Shown one piece after another: positions 1-10,059 of a stretch of DNA of 22,412 nucleotides; within the stretch, counting starts at the first letter, position 1; each line of letters begins with the position of its first letter. Where the stretch lies: contig CAMPET010000086.1 in assembly GCA_946803715.1 (NCBI GenBank), positions 139,526 through 161,937 of the forward strand, given 5' to 3'. The translations under genes were made by a program, and so were the position numbers. Source of the stretch: Beroe ovata (taxonomy: Eukaryota > Ctenophora > Nuda > Beroida > Beroidae). The notes below the pieces were generated by a model, which made no database searches, was not told the DNA's origin, and worked only from the letters and a program-made list of their open reading frames with translations.

Positions 1-30
1 ACACACCGACACAAACACACACACACACAA
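1..30. repeat. (AC)n-rich microsatellite at the left edge
   Basis: The window opens with an imperfect AC/CA repeat (ACACACCGACACAAACACAC and on). The opposite edge ends in a long GT run, so both ends of the window lie in dinucleotide repeats. Confidence 0.85.
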
Positions 31-958
31 AATTCGACATTTTGATAAATTGTCGACATATAAGCGAGAATAATATAATAGCTGCTGCACTGAGTCAGTC
101 TACATTGGCATATATTAACAACGCATGCGATTTGAGAGTAAACAAGTATAATGCTATTAGCTGAGATAGTTAGCATTCTCGCGGAAGTATAGCGGTAATT
201 GCCAATTTAATCGAGTACATTCATCCGCTTACACTTCTAGACCGATCATTAATTACACTAAAATAATTTCAAAATACGGATGGGGAATCTATGAGGAATT
301 TGCCCCATCGGTGAATTCTGCCCGCTCAATATTCCCGCTCTGTTATCATACAAAATGATAATATGGAGCATAAAATTCAAGCTAGGTGTTGATGTGGTAA
401 TTTCAGTCTAGACTCCGTCAAAAAGTAGGATTTAGGTCTATCGGTATGGGTGAAACAATCGCGAAAGTTCTCGCAAGAATCTTTGATTTTCTAGAATTGG
501 AAGAATTCGGGGTTGAACCTGAAAAATCTATCCTACAGACTGTTCTACTGAATAACGCAGTAGGTAATGTTTTTCGCGTCTGAATAATTTTCAATTTCCA
601 ACGAAAAAACTTGAGTTTCTCTCCGTAGGGTAGCAATTATAGAAGGCATTTTCTCATAACTAAAGTAATTGGATATTTGAGTGAAGGTATACTGTAAAAG
701 TCAGCTGCTTTACTGTCGTATTTACTACTGGGGTTACTTGACGCACATAACTGATAACACAACTAAATAGCTGTTCTAATGCCTCGCGGTAAGTTTTTGC
801 AGGTCACATGTCATATCTAGCGAAAGACTGAACGGCGTTATAGGTACCTACTGCCATGTTGATAGCTACGAGAAACAGCACTTTTTGTGCGAAGATACAT
901 TGAAAAACACGGTACGGAATGTGAATCGAAACGCAAGGAAATGTTTCCATTAACTCAC
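31..958. other. No confident coding exon; probable IgSF-2 intron
   Basis: The last exon recognised for the minus-strand receptor IgSF-2 ends at 959 with a GTGAGT donor, so this stretch should be intron and perhaps the missing second half of its third Ig domain. I looked for a phase-0 acceptor followed by a D-x-G-x-Y-x-C strand. The closest is a minus-strand reading near 820-880 containing VAINMAVGTYNAV, where the expected F-strand Cys would be Ala, with no convincing acceptor or donor. I do not call it. The matching exon may lie beyond the left edge. Confidence 0.4.
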
Positions 959-1292
959 CGATTTCCCCTTGCCTATCACGTGACCATCTCTGTACCACGT
1001 GTAGGAGAGTTTGTTGGGCATGTTGCAGTACCCAATTGCACCACACAACAGAGTCACGTTCTTCCCCACTTCAACCTGACAACGAGAATTTAGGATGGAA
1101 GTAAAACACCTGATCCAACATTACTGATTTTACATGGTGCAAGTCATAATTAGTCAAGTTCTGAGCTCAATTTGCTACATCTGTAATATAATGGTTAACA
1201 TACCTGATTAATTAGGTTCCCAGCAACATTAACATTATCTGTAATGTAACCAGCTACAGGATTAGCTACCATGTACGTTAACCTATCAAACT
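959..1292 (-). CDS. IgSF-2 third Ig domain, N-terminal two exons
   Basis: Exon 1292-1204 (acceptor TTACAG, donor GTATGT, phase 1 to 0) encodes 29 codons of the A/A' region (FDRLTYMVANPVAG and on). Exon 1075-959 (acceptor TTGTCAG, donor GTGAGT, phase 0 to 0) encodes 39 codons: VEVGKNVTLLCGAIG, with the B-strand Cys, then LSYTWYRDG, with the C-strand Trp. The second half with the F-strand Y-x-C was not found before the window edge. Confidence 0.82.
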
Positions 1293-4200
1293 CTGTAACA
1301 AACGGAATAGGGTGTTATACTGGCTGATTGCCAAGATCAATCAGTTACTTATTTAGTTACTCAATCATTTATTCAATCATTTATTCAATCAGTTACTCAC
1401 TCAGTAGGTAACTCATTTAGTAACTTGTGCAAAATTCTGATATCCAGCATGAAGCGCAACACACAAGTTTGAAGAGACGTGTGAGTAAGGTAATACCCCT
1501 CTCCCTAGCAACTTCCCGCACTAACCTTGTCCCACTTGCAAATTCCACGTGATCAGAGTAATCATCTTGTTGCGCTGCACAGCCCGACAAAAGTATGTGA
1601 CGGAATCAGTTAGTCGGAGGTTGTACAGAACAAGGTCGTACGGTTTTACACTCAGCAGCTCGTATGGAGGGGTGGAGATGGAGTCTTCTCCGATGTGTAT
1701 GTGTACTGCTGAGTCCGTGGGGCTCATCTGAAGGGAGATATGTATGTGTACTGCTGAGTCCGTGGGGCTCATCTAGAGGCAGAGAGAGAGGGGGTTTGGA
1801 GGGAGATGTGGGTAATGGGGGTTTGTGGGTAATGGGGGTTTGTGGGTAATGGGGGTTGAGGGGTTGGGGGATGGGATTTGGTGAGGGAGTTTAGGGGTTC
1901 ATAGGAGGGCGGAAGTTGGGAGAACGAATGTTAGGGGTTGATAAGAGGGTTTCATTGGGGTAACGGGTTAATTGAGGGCATATGAAGGGGTGGCACGGGT
2001 CGGAAGATGGTTCATAAGTCAATTATAACAGTGATGCGTCGTGTTCTATTTGATATGACTTATGAGGCTGTATTGTATGCGTGTGGCTGCAATACTATTT
2101 ACTAGTGCCCCAGTTTTAATTTCTGCGAGAATAATTTGGGAGGTCAGCGTTAATTTAGATCAATTCAACCTGATATTGAACATGTTATAGAGTTGACATA
2201 TGTCAAGGATTGACAGAAAAGAAATGTCTACGGATGTAACCGCTGATATTTGATAACGTCTTGACCAAATGAGGTCAAATGGGACGGGCAATCAAGCACC
2301 GAAATTGAGGAAAATTCAACAATGTTTCGGCTTGGTACCTATTATTACAGTTACTTTAAATGCTATCTATCAAGAATGGCATCATTGCGTTTGATTGAAA
2401 CCACTCATTTTGTCAGCGCGAAAATGCTCTTAACGATAAACAATGAGACTTATTATGCCGATAAAGGGAAGGTTTATTAATAAATTCATTACATTGAGGG
2501 CAGAGCACACATTAGTTGTTATCGGTTTACAACGAGAGTTATGATGAGTAAGCTGTCTTTGGTTCATCGCACACAGTGCACACATCATGTGTGTAGAATA
2601 AACAGTGAGAATTGGTATGGAACTTGGGTGTTACACACAAACGTGTAGTGCTTGACGTGTGTGTTGTGATTGACACACAAGTAGAATCTGTGTGGGAGTA
2701 GAGTCAGACTGGAGGAATAGTCAGAGTGGAAATGGGTTGAGAGAATATGTGTGGAAAATGCAGAGGATTGGACGGCAGTCAGTTCAAAGACATTATGTCA
2801 GAAACCCGCGAATATCAGAATGCAATTCCCAATGCTTTTCAAGGAATTAATGCCAAATTTAAGCGACTAGAATGCTGGGTCAAGGAAATTTTTCTCATTT
2901 CTGAGAATGAAATTCCAGTGAACAGTTTTCTTGATATGGAATGTTGCTGTGTACGTAGACATACCCAAGCTCGAGCCTCGCTCAGGTCCTCAACTTTCGT
3001 AGCTCCTTTGTACCAATTTATACTGAAGGGAGCATCGCTTGTGACCAGTGGAACCTGAAGTAGACGTGAGTAAACTTCTCCAAATTCATAGCACAATAAT
3101 AATATGTGACTGTGAATAACTTGAATTTTGTCCATTCACAATAATTAGGGAGGAAAATTCACACCTTGTGTAATAAATTAGCATATCATTAAGCATAAGT
3201 TTACGTCTAGTACAAACTTAAGGAATATATTCCTGCCTAACTGGCCAGTAAACGAATTATAGCCTCGATGAATGGGCAAGTATTCAGGGCAATTGCTTGC
3301 GAAATAACTAAAGAATACCGACAATTCTAATTGTAGAAGATAAATTCCTATATACTTCCAGCTTGCCTTACAAGTTTACAATGTGTTCTCACACAAATAC
3401 TCGGGACCTTCACACACAAATACTCGAGACTTTAGGTATTCGAGTGAACTGGGATAAGTGATTACGTCACTTTGTGATGATGGAGATCTAGAAGTGGATG
3501 TTCTTGGCTATGCTTCAAAACAATGCCTGTCACAGATTCATTACATTATTCCTAACAGTTCATGGCGTGAACCCGTCTCCATACAATTTGGTAATTGCTA
3601 GGAAATCGATTTAAATTATATAATGTCTGCAATGGTTGGTATCGCCCATAACGTTATCTAATCAATCGGGATTCTTTCAAAATAATGATAGTAAACCGTG
3701 GTCTTTCAATACCTTTCAACCTACCTATCAAGTCTTGCTGGAAACATGTCATGAACCAGATGCTGAGTCAAAAAGTTGAGATAAAATGGGTTGAACAGTA
3801 AGTTAAGTGAAACCTATCATCACATCTAATAGGCAGCAGACATGGGGTTAAATCAGGAATTTTCACTCAGACTTTGGTATGAGTTAATGTGAGAATTTGT
3901 GATATCAGGCTGCTACGTCAGTGTCCAATACAAAGTCCTAAGCAAAGTGTCATATACAAAGTCTGACCTATGAAGAAATGTAGAAATATTGATATGATTT
4001 CAGTGCATCAGGGTTTGTTTGATATGCAGGTGAATTTGAAGAATGCTCAATTCTTCACCAATCACTTTTCATCCTGATACTATCAATCTATCTGTAAACT
4101 ATTTCAGTCTAACTGTGTATGTCCTCGACACTATTTACTTGAGACCTAATAAGCTCAAAGCTGCTACACAAATCATGACAACATCTGGCGTGTATTAATG

Positions 4201-5086
4201 TTTATATGCTCTAACTTGTTGAAAGCATGCAAGTGAAGTAGCCACGGCATTCTCTTTATCAGATATAGTCAGAAAACGGTCCACTGATTTCCCATGGAAC
4301 ACAAAATCTGAAGGGTTGATATGATAAGTAGTGGAAATTGATGTCATAATGATCAATCAGTATCCGTAGGAATACCTTAAAGTGTCAGTAATGAGCATGA
4401 ATATACTACAATTCATTCATCAAGAATTATCCATCATTTGAAGGTAAAACTTGCTTCATAAGAGCTGCCATGCGTGATGCATAGCACTCAAGAATCATGA
4501 TTTATGAGTCAAACTACCATTAGTAAACATGTCTACTCAGTATATTATAGGGAAATAGGAATACTGTCAATAGTGGCATGCTACAAGGTAACAAAATCTT
4601 GTTGTTTAATCAAGATGACCCTCTCTTACATGATATTGTAACTTTGGCTACATCACTGAAGATAATTTGTCCATCTGATTCAGCACTACATTGATACAAG
4701 TGTCTTGAATCTGATTTGTATACTGTCACTGTTATGGTTTGATTAGTGGTAGTGAGCTCATCAGCCTCACTTGGGGGCATTATGACACGCGCCATTTTAT
4801 ACCAAGTATATGTAACTGGCGAAAGTCCATTGGAAGCTGAGCAATTGAAACTGACAAGGGAGCCATCTTCCACTGTCTGTGGTTCAGGTTGATTCAAGAA
4901 TCTGAATTTCTTGGGTTCTTCAGAGTGGACTTTCACTGAGCACCTGATTCAAATTTCAAATCAAAACTAGAAGGATTTTAAACGATAACCATTCACAGCC
5001 GTGTTACCTCAAGAGTCACAAGAAGCACTAATATCCAACAATCTGTAATTGCTGTCAACTAACCATATCACAAATATCAGGAACAT
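959..5086 (-). CDS. IgSF-2: immunoglobulin-superfamily receptor gene, 5' part (incomplete)
   Basis: Minus-strand gene assembled from exons 5086-5064, 4943-4630, 4307-4216, 3054-2965, 1772-1526, 1292-1204 and 1075-959. Phases connect throughout: candidate signal exon ends phase 2, then 1, 0, 0, 1, 0, 0. Seen: a short hydrophobic start (MFLIFVIW), then an Ig domain with B-strand FNCSA, C-strand TYTWYK and F-strand HLYQCSA. A second Ig domain has SLAC, INWYK and TDSVTYFC. The third is cut short after TLLCGAIG and YTWYRDG. Family knowledge: such modules act outside the cell in adhesion or ligand recognition. No membrane segment or tail is in the window, so it could be a receptor or a secreted protein. 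It is in the same orientation as IgSF-1 and diverges from the adenylate kinase gene. Not recognised as a named family. The exon chain is strong; the first exon is tentative. Confidence 0.8.
1340..1420. repeat. Imperfect short tandem repeat (TCAATCATTTAT / TTACTCA)
   Basis: Repeated TTATTCAATCA and TTACTCACTCAGTA-like units within the intron between the second and third Ig domains of IgSF-2. No function is evident. Confidence 0.6.
1526..4307 (-). CDS. IgSF-2 second Ig domain, three exons
   Basis: Exons 4307-4216 (acceptor CTTCAG, donor GTTAGA), 3054-2965 (acceptor CTTCAG, donor GTATGT) and 1772- or 1727-1526 (donor GTTAGT). Phases run 1-0-0-1. They encode AVATSLACFQQ (B-strand Cys), SDAPFSINWYKG (C-strand Trp) and LVLYNLRLTDSVTYFC (E to F strands) with a G strand LITWNLQV. 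The third exon has two possible 3' splice sites 45 bases apart created by a tandem duplication; using the distal one adds 15 in-frame residues. The two introns are 1161 and about 1190 bases, much longer than most introns here. Confidence 0.85.
1696..1785. repeat. 45-bp tandem duplication spanning a 3' splice site
   Basis: TGTATGTGTACTGCTGAGTC starts at 1696 and again at 1741. The near-identical copies run through CGTGGGGCTCATCT. On the minus strand each copy begins with AG|ATGAGC and encodes SPTDSAVHIHI. The unit is 45 bases, i.e. 15 codons, so frame is kept. Confidence 0.92.
1786..2000. repeat. G-rich simple repeat with quadruplex potential
   Basis: About three tandem units of GGGTAATGGGGGTTTGT at 1810-1857 are followed by further GGGG-rich sequence. 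Runs of three or more G separated by loops of 4-5 bases meet the usual G-quadruplex pattern. In the receptor transcript (minus strand) this is C-rich and lies directly upstream of the 3' splice sites at 1772/1727, adding a long pyrimidine tract. Confidence 0.8.
2001..2964. other. IgSF-2 intron, no exon recognised
   Basis: AT-rich sequence with several TGTGTG/CACACA clusters around 2570-2690. I see no exon with Ig character between the second and third exons of the second domain. Open readings here do not combine splice signals with strand motifs. Confidence 0.5.
3055..4215. other. IgSF-2 intron with a small tandem duplication
   Basis: This intron separates the exon ending SLACFQQ from the exon with INWYKG. 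It contains a short direct repeat, ACACAAATACTCG-GACCTT and ACACAAATACTCGAGACTTT, around 3390-3435. No further exon was recognised. Confidence 0.5.
4630..4943 (-). CDS. IgSF-2 first Ig domain, single exon
   Basis: One exon encodes a whole Ig module: EEPKKFRFLNQPEP (A strand), GSLVSFNCSASNG (B-strand Cys), PVTYTWYK (C-strand Trp), TITVTVYKSDSRHLYQCSAE (E and F strands, second Cys) and SDVAKVTIS (G strand). It ends phase 1 at donor GTAAGA. Two 3' splice sites are possible: GAATCAG at 4943 (phase 2, matching the candidate signal exon) and CTCAG at 4935 (phase 1). The neighbouring domains are split over several exons, so the intronless form stands out. Confidence 0.88.
5064..5086 (-). CDS. Candidate signal-peptide exon of IgSF-2
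   Basis: ATG at 5086 reads MFLIFVI plus two bases, then a GTTAGT donor. Spliced to 4943 across a 120-base intron this gives MFLIFVIWCSVKVHSEEP, a short hydrophobic start opening directly onto the first Ig domain. It resembles the IgSF-1 start MFLIILLSY. The h-region is short and the exon is only 23 coding bases, so a different upstream first exon remains possible. Confidence 0.42.
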
Positions 5087-5689
5087 ATCATGTGACTGCA
5101 GCTTTCACAATACTCATGGTAAATTTCTCATAGTCTTTTGGATGCCCATACAAGCATTGCTTCACTAAACAAAAGTAGGAACCTATTCATCATAAAATAG
5201 TTGCAAAAATCACCAATGTGCCATAATGATGATATGAATCAAGCACAAGTCACAAAGATGAATAGAAAACATATTTCACCATTCTTAAAGTAGCCAAAAC
5301 AATTAAATAGTCAAAACAAATAAAGTAGTGGAATCGAATGGAACATTTGTTTGACAGCAAGGTCCTTCTCCATTTCATTAACTTAATAAATGGATAGAAG
5401 CTAGTATGAATGGATAGAAGAGAGCATGTAACTCCTTTTTGAGAACTATTTCAATCCATCACCCAAACATGGACATCCAATCACTGCAAGACAAAGTTTA
5501 TGATATCAAGCAGATGTCAACAAAATGAATACAAATACCAAATAAATAGAATATATTACATATATAATCATCTGAAGCATTGCATATATAATGCAATATT
5601 GCAATGCAATGTTGTCAGATTTTATCTGACCTCAGTGAAGTTGTTGTCAGGTTTTATTTTGTCCGGAATCTTATTTGTCCACCATGTTA
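5087..5689. other. 5' flank of IgSF-2, no gene seen
   Basis: AT-rich sequence with a repeated GAATGGATAGAAG around 5388-5420 and a palindrome-rich ATATAATGCAATATTGCAATGCAAT block near 5585-5610. No supported coding exon was found on either strand. Confidence 0.5.
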
Positions 5690-5975
5690 CTGTTTCAATT
5701 GTGTGCACGCGCCGCGCAGTTCTTGTTGCTGGTTATTATTTTTCATTGCCGATTGCCATTTGTCTGCGTGACCGGCCAAATACTCCGCGCGCGCTGCGCG
5801 TCTCCAGCTCCATGGTCATTAATCTTTATACGACTTTTTAGTTCAATAGTGAGTAGAACAGGGGCGCGCAACGTCGCGTCGCGTGTGCACACTGTGCACA
5901 TATCTGTCTACTGTTACTTGCGCGCGCGCAAAATTAAAATGCAATGGACAGATAGCCGCGCGCGGCGAGTGTAAC
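5690..5975. promoter_or_regulatory. CpG-rich segment, candidate bidirectional promoter
   Basis: A sharply bounded stretch dense in CG steps (GCGCGCGCTGCGCG, GCGTCGCGTG, TTGCGCGCGCGCAA, GCCGCGCGCGGC) inside AT-rich flanks. It lies between the divergent starts of IgSF-2 and AK2. On the plus strand a strong GTGAGT donor follows at 5849 and a CCTTCCCTAG acceptor precedes the AK2 ATG by 12 bases, so AK2 may have a 5' untranslated exon here. A 99-codon plus-strand reading through it looks like a by-product of GC richness. Confidence 0.4.
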
Positions 5976-6766
5976 ATGATTTTTTTGCTGTCTATAAGAA
6001 TTTATGTACAAAGTGCAATCATTGGACTGGATCATTGAACCTGGTTAAAAGTGTCCTGAATTCGATTATTTTCTTTGTGTTTCATGAGTTGATATGTGCA
6101 AGAGTGGCAATGTCATTTGTTCTATGTGTATTGTTACTTAAGTTGTAAAAATGGCTTTGTAATTTATTCTATACCTACTGGTATATGTAGCTAATTTTAT
6201 TCTATCATTTTTTTCCTAACCAATATGACCTCAACTTCCTTGCATAGTATTATCATTGTTGCTCCTACTATGAGTAAAATTCGGAATCCACCTGGTATCT
6301 TAATTGCATCTGGTATCTTATCTTGAAAACATTAAAGAGGTGGTATAAGTGGCTTCCAAAAAGGTTCTATAGGATTGATTTATGCAAATGCCTTCACTTC
6401 AGTCTCGATGGGTATGAGTACCATCTTCAATGATGTCATTACATGATAGGACTGTTATTAGGAAAACATCATCTTTTCTAGTAAGTCTAGTAATCAGATA
6501 CAAATGTGCACTGTGTAATGAGGCATATCTTACCCAATGACTATTGTCTTTGTGTTATTGGTGTATGTTCCGTGTACCTTCCTAATCTCACTGCTGTAGA
6601 AAGTAAGAAAGAGCATGTCAATTTTAATCCTGAATTGAAGCATTCAATTTGTTTTATCACAGTGAAGTGTACCAATCTATTCCGACAATATTTTAATCGT
6701 TTCACTGCTGTTCAACTCAATTTATATCAATCATTATTCTGTGACCTTCCCTAGCTCCTGATAGTC
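5976..6766. other. Probable AK2 5' leader intron / upstream sequence
   Basis: AT-rich with no supported coding exon. It holds CCACCTGGTATCT and a nearby CATCTGGTATCT copy around 6290-6315. An acceptor-like TTCTGTGACCTTCCCTAG ends at 6754, leaving a 12-base leader before the AK2 start codon at 6767. Confidence 0.45.
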
Positions 6767-8883
6767 ATGGCAACATTCTTTGCTGCAGTGAAGCGCCATG
6801 TGTATGGTGAGGCAGAGGAAAGAAGATCGATCAGGTCCATTCTATTGGGACCTCCTGGAGCAGGAAAGGGTGAGTGCAATACTTATCAAGTGAGAAAAAC
6901 GGGATTAGGGAGAATATAAGAGAAGTTATGTTGAGAATTCCATGCATTCTCATCAGTTTCTGTTCAGGCACCCAAGCTATCAACTTGAAGGAAAGTCTTG
7001 GTGTTTGTCATCTTTCTACTGGTGATATGTTGAGAGCAATTGCCAAAGAGGACTCACCCTTGGGAAAAAGGGTAACCTAGGATGATAAGAAATTGTATTA
7101 AACTGGTTATGCAGTTACACCGTTGTTTACACTAACAGCTTAGGGAATATGCTATTCATTCTGCAACTGAAATTATTCAGGTTGCCAAAACTCTGGAAGC
7201 TGGTGAGTTGGTGACTGATAGTCTCGTCATTGAAATTATTGAAGCAAACCTGAAAAGCGATGCTTGCAAGTAAGAAAATATGCAGAAATTCATAACTTTA
7301 TCTGGCTTGGGAGCTGTTTTGCAGGGAATAAGTTTCCTCCCATTGTTGAAAGGTTGCCCAAACGATAAGTTTCTAGCCTTTCTTGAATGAAGTACATTTC
7401 AAAGGTACAAAGACATGCTTGTAAAGCTTATTGTCCTCGGTTCTGTTTTGAAACACTGTATTGCAGCTTGAAAAGCATGCTATAGTTAACACTTCCTTTC
7501 ATCGGCTTTTCTTTGATAGATAACTACTGTATATTGTGGATAGTGAAGCCATAAAAGTCCTGTTGCCCAATGCCTTCCGAATTTCTGGGGAATCTTGGAA
7601 AACAAACGAATAATTCAAACACCTTATTGTGGATTCAAGCCCGAATCAATAGCTGCAATACTTTTCACGATAAAATCAGGCCTGATATCATGTTCTTCTT
7701 CTTTCAGACTTGGTTTCATGCTAGACGGATTCCCAAGGAACGAGACTCAAGCTACAAAACTGGATGAATATCTTGAATCTCAATCAGAACCTATCAATAA
7801 CGTGATTGAGTTCAAGGTACTGTGTCTCGAGACACCCGTCAATATTTGACAACTGTTGATACCACTCCCATCTCTTGACACCACTCTTATCTCTTGACAC
7901 CACTCTTATCTCTTGACACCACTCTCATCTCTTGACACCACTCTCATCTCTTGACACCACTCCTATCTCTTGACACCACTTGCACTTGGATTTCTAGACA
8001 CCACTCTTATCTCTTGACACCACTCTTATCTCATGACACCACTCTCATCTCTTGACACCACTGTTATCTTTTGACACCACTCATATCTCTTGACACCACT
8101 CTTATCTCTTGACAACACTCTTATCTCTTGACACCACGCTTATTTCTTGACACCACTCTCATCTTCCAACACCACTTCCGTCTCTTGACACCCGTCTCTT
8201 GACACCCGTCGCTCAGGTGGACGATGAGGTTCTAGTGAACAGGATTGCAGGAAGAATGATCCATCAATCCAGTGGGAGGACCTATCACAGAGGTGATGAG
8301 ACTTGACTGAGCCTCTTCAAATAATGGATCATTGAGCATGAATGATCGAAGTCATCTTATCTCAGTTCATATTCAGTTAGACATTAGTAACCGTGGTACT
8401 TCTATTGTAATCTCGAAAGTTCATCGAATCTTCGTCGATAAACTCAATGTCCACTAACATCTGCCCCCCCCCCAGTTTTCGCCCCACCAAAGGTCGACAT
8501 GACGGATGATGTGACGGGAGAGCCACTGATTTGTCGACCTGACGACAACCCCACCGTTCTTCAGCGCCGACTTGACATCTACCACGAACAGACAGCCCCT
8601 CTCATAGCGTACGTGTTGTTTGTTTGTTTGTTTGTTTGTTTGTTTGGCTGTCTGTCTTTTACTTTGTTTGCTGGTGTGGATCACATCTGCTAGTTACAGT
8701 GCTACTAGATTAAGTGCTACGACTGCTAGAACTAGTCCAACGACATCTTCTGGCACGTTTAATGCGTTACACAATCCCTTATTCAGGTTCTACAAGAACA
8801 AGGGTGTGCTCCGTTCAATTGACGCTATGCAATCACCGGAAAAAGTTTACGGCGACATTTGCTCAAAACTTAACAAAGAGTAA
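6767..8883 (+). CDS. AK2: Adenylate kinase 2-type, complete, seven exons
   Basis: Catalyses ATP + AMP to 2 ADP; animal AK2 works in the mitochondrial intermembrane space and cytosol. Exons: 6767-6869, 6968-7071, 7181-7269, 7708-7816, 8217-8292, 8476-8608 and 8787-8883. All introns are GT-AG. The spliced CDS is 711 bases, 236 aa, close to the roughly 240 aa usual for AK2. Seen: P-loop [10 protein letters not shown] (residues 28-37), AMP-site [10 protein letters not shown] (49-58), [11 protein letters not shown] (104-114), long-form LID starting [13 protein letters not shown] (147-159) and ending [12 protein letters not shown] (174-185), and a C-terminal helix ending LNKE. The long LID separates it from AK1-type enzymes. 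The start was chosen because the ATG opens exon 1 and gives the usual distance to the P-loop. It diverges from IgSF-2 and converges on IgSF-1. No odd residues were seen in the core motifs. Confidence 0.97.
7850..8210. repeat. 19-bp minisatellite filling AK2 intron 4-5
   Basis: About 18 imperfect copies of TCTTGACACCACTCTTATC run head to tail, with one interruption (TTGCACTTGGATTTCTAG) near 7980. The array starts about 35 bases after the exon 4 donor (7817) and runs to within a few bases of the exon 5 acceptor (8216). The pyrimidine-rich strand is the sense strand. Confidence 0.95.
8463..8474. repeat. Poly-C run at the AK2 exon 6 acceptor
   Basis: A run of about ten C residues immediately precedes the AG at 8474-8475 and forms the pyrimidine tract for exon 6. 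Homopolymer length here may vary or be mis-sequenced. Confidence 0.8.
8612..8645. repeat. (TTTG)n tetranucleotide microsatellite
   Basis: Six to seven copies of GTTT/TTTG lie just after the exon 6 donor (GTACGT at 8609) in the last AK2 intron. Confidence 0.9.
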
Positions 8884-10059
8884 ATTCTAAAGGACCGTCC
8901 TTTACTTTGTTTAGATTTTAAGGGTTGAAATTCATGTGTTAGTTCGTGATAAGCGTTACTCCTGACTTTTTGAGTGTTTTAGTGTACTGCTGCAAGTGTA
9001 GCGGCTTCCCATTTCCTGACATCAGAATTTCTCAAGAAAATGTCGAAATTAGTTTATCATTATTTATTAGTTTTTATGCTGGAGATATCTTAAACTTGAT
9101 ACTGCCTTAAGAACTTAAGTAATTAGTTATCTCTTAATTTGATGTCTTAAGATTAGCTCTTTTACAGAAAATAAGCCAGATATTTGTCTGTTTTTTCAGT
9201 GTTGTGAATGTAACAACTTTTATACCATGTTGCCATGATTATTTAGAGAAACGATGGTTTTATTTTGTAAAACAAGAGAAATAGATGACTGTCGAAATCA
9301 TACTTCATAGGAATTTTGTATTCAGACATCAAATCCGTGAACAAATGCAGTAGTTAAGAACAGTGTCAAGAATGTTATCACACACAAGTCTATGAAAATG
9401 TGGGCTCTAGGTGCGACTAGAAACTGTCATCGTGTGACAACGGCTGTCACAATCGCTGAAAAGTTGGAATATCTGGAAGACGCGATTATGTTTTCTGTGG
9501 TAGTCCCGCGCAATTTTGCAATTACGTGGCGATCGATAGAGCTAGCTAGCAAATGCGCGCGTTTATGCGCGCAAGTCTGCATTCGGCGCTGGCATTGCGA
9601 CTTTCCCACCATTTCGTTTGTTACGTCTGTTTCGTATTTCACTTATTGACTACCGATAGTTGATACCCAAACAAATTGATTTAACAACTCAAAATTAATT
9701 AGCAATGCATTTTACATCTACGTTCTATATAAAGGCGTCTTAAATCTCATTCTAATAGTTCAATATCCAAAAGTGCAGTGTCCTTTTTATGTCAGTCCAG
9801 GGTCATCACCATATCAATCATTATCAAAATGGTGGTTGCAGTCTCGGGAAAACGCCGTTCTCCTCCTTTCGTACCGGTTCGGTTCGAATTGTTCAGTGGG
9901 ATGAATTGTGAGTAGACTACTTGAGTTTGTGTGGAAGTGTAGTGCATTGTCACGTCCCCATTTATCACGTGACACACGTTTCCATGTTACGTTACACTGC
10001 TGCACACGTCTGTCACGTGACATTGTGCGGTTGCTAGGGGCGACCCAACGATCCCAGTA
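8884..10059. other. AK2 3' end and convergent intergenic region
   Basis: AT-rich sequence after the AK2 stop is probably 3' UTR. I see no perfect AATAAA on the plus strand in the first few hundred bases (AAAATAAG near 9170 is the nearest). A second CpG-rich patch with ATGCGCGCGTTTATGCGCGC lies near 9545-9575. Two GTCACGTGAC/ATCACGTGAC palindromes (near 9966 and 10013) follow. Reading frames of 60-85 codons here have no domain character or splice support. Confidence 0.5.
9726..9735 (+). promoter_or_regulatory. TATA-box-like TATATAAAGG
   Basis: A consensus-quality TATA element sits on the plus strand in the intergenic region. If used, transcription would start near 9755-9760 and run antisense through the last exons of IgSF-1. 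No plus-strand coding exon follows it, so this may be chance. Confidence 0.25.

Noticed and set aside
804-1046. Missing second half of the third IgSF-2 domain (GTYNAV)
   Set aside because: No F-strand Cys, poor acceptor and no donor in phase. The true exon may lie outside the window.
5675-5974. 99-codon plus-strand ORF with a hydrophobic FLLLVIIFHC start
   Set aside because: It coincides with the CpG-rich segment, is Arg/Ala-rich after the start as expected of GC-biased noise, and has no domain character. A promoter or leader explanation is simpler.
7850-8210. Regular repeats suggestive of a CRISPR array
   Set aside because: Head-to-tail 19-bp units without unique spacers inside a eukaryotic intron: a minisatellite.
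9880-9900. GGTTCGAATT resembling a tRNA T-loop
   Set aside because: No matching acceptor stem, anticodon arm or D-arm could be drawn around it.
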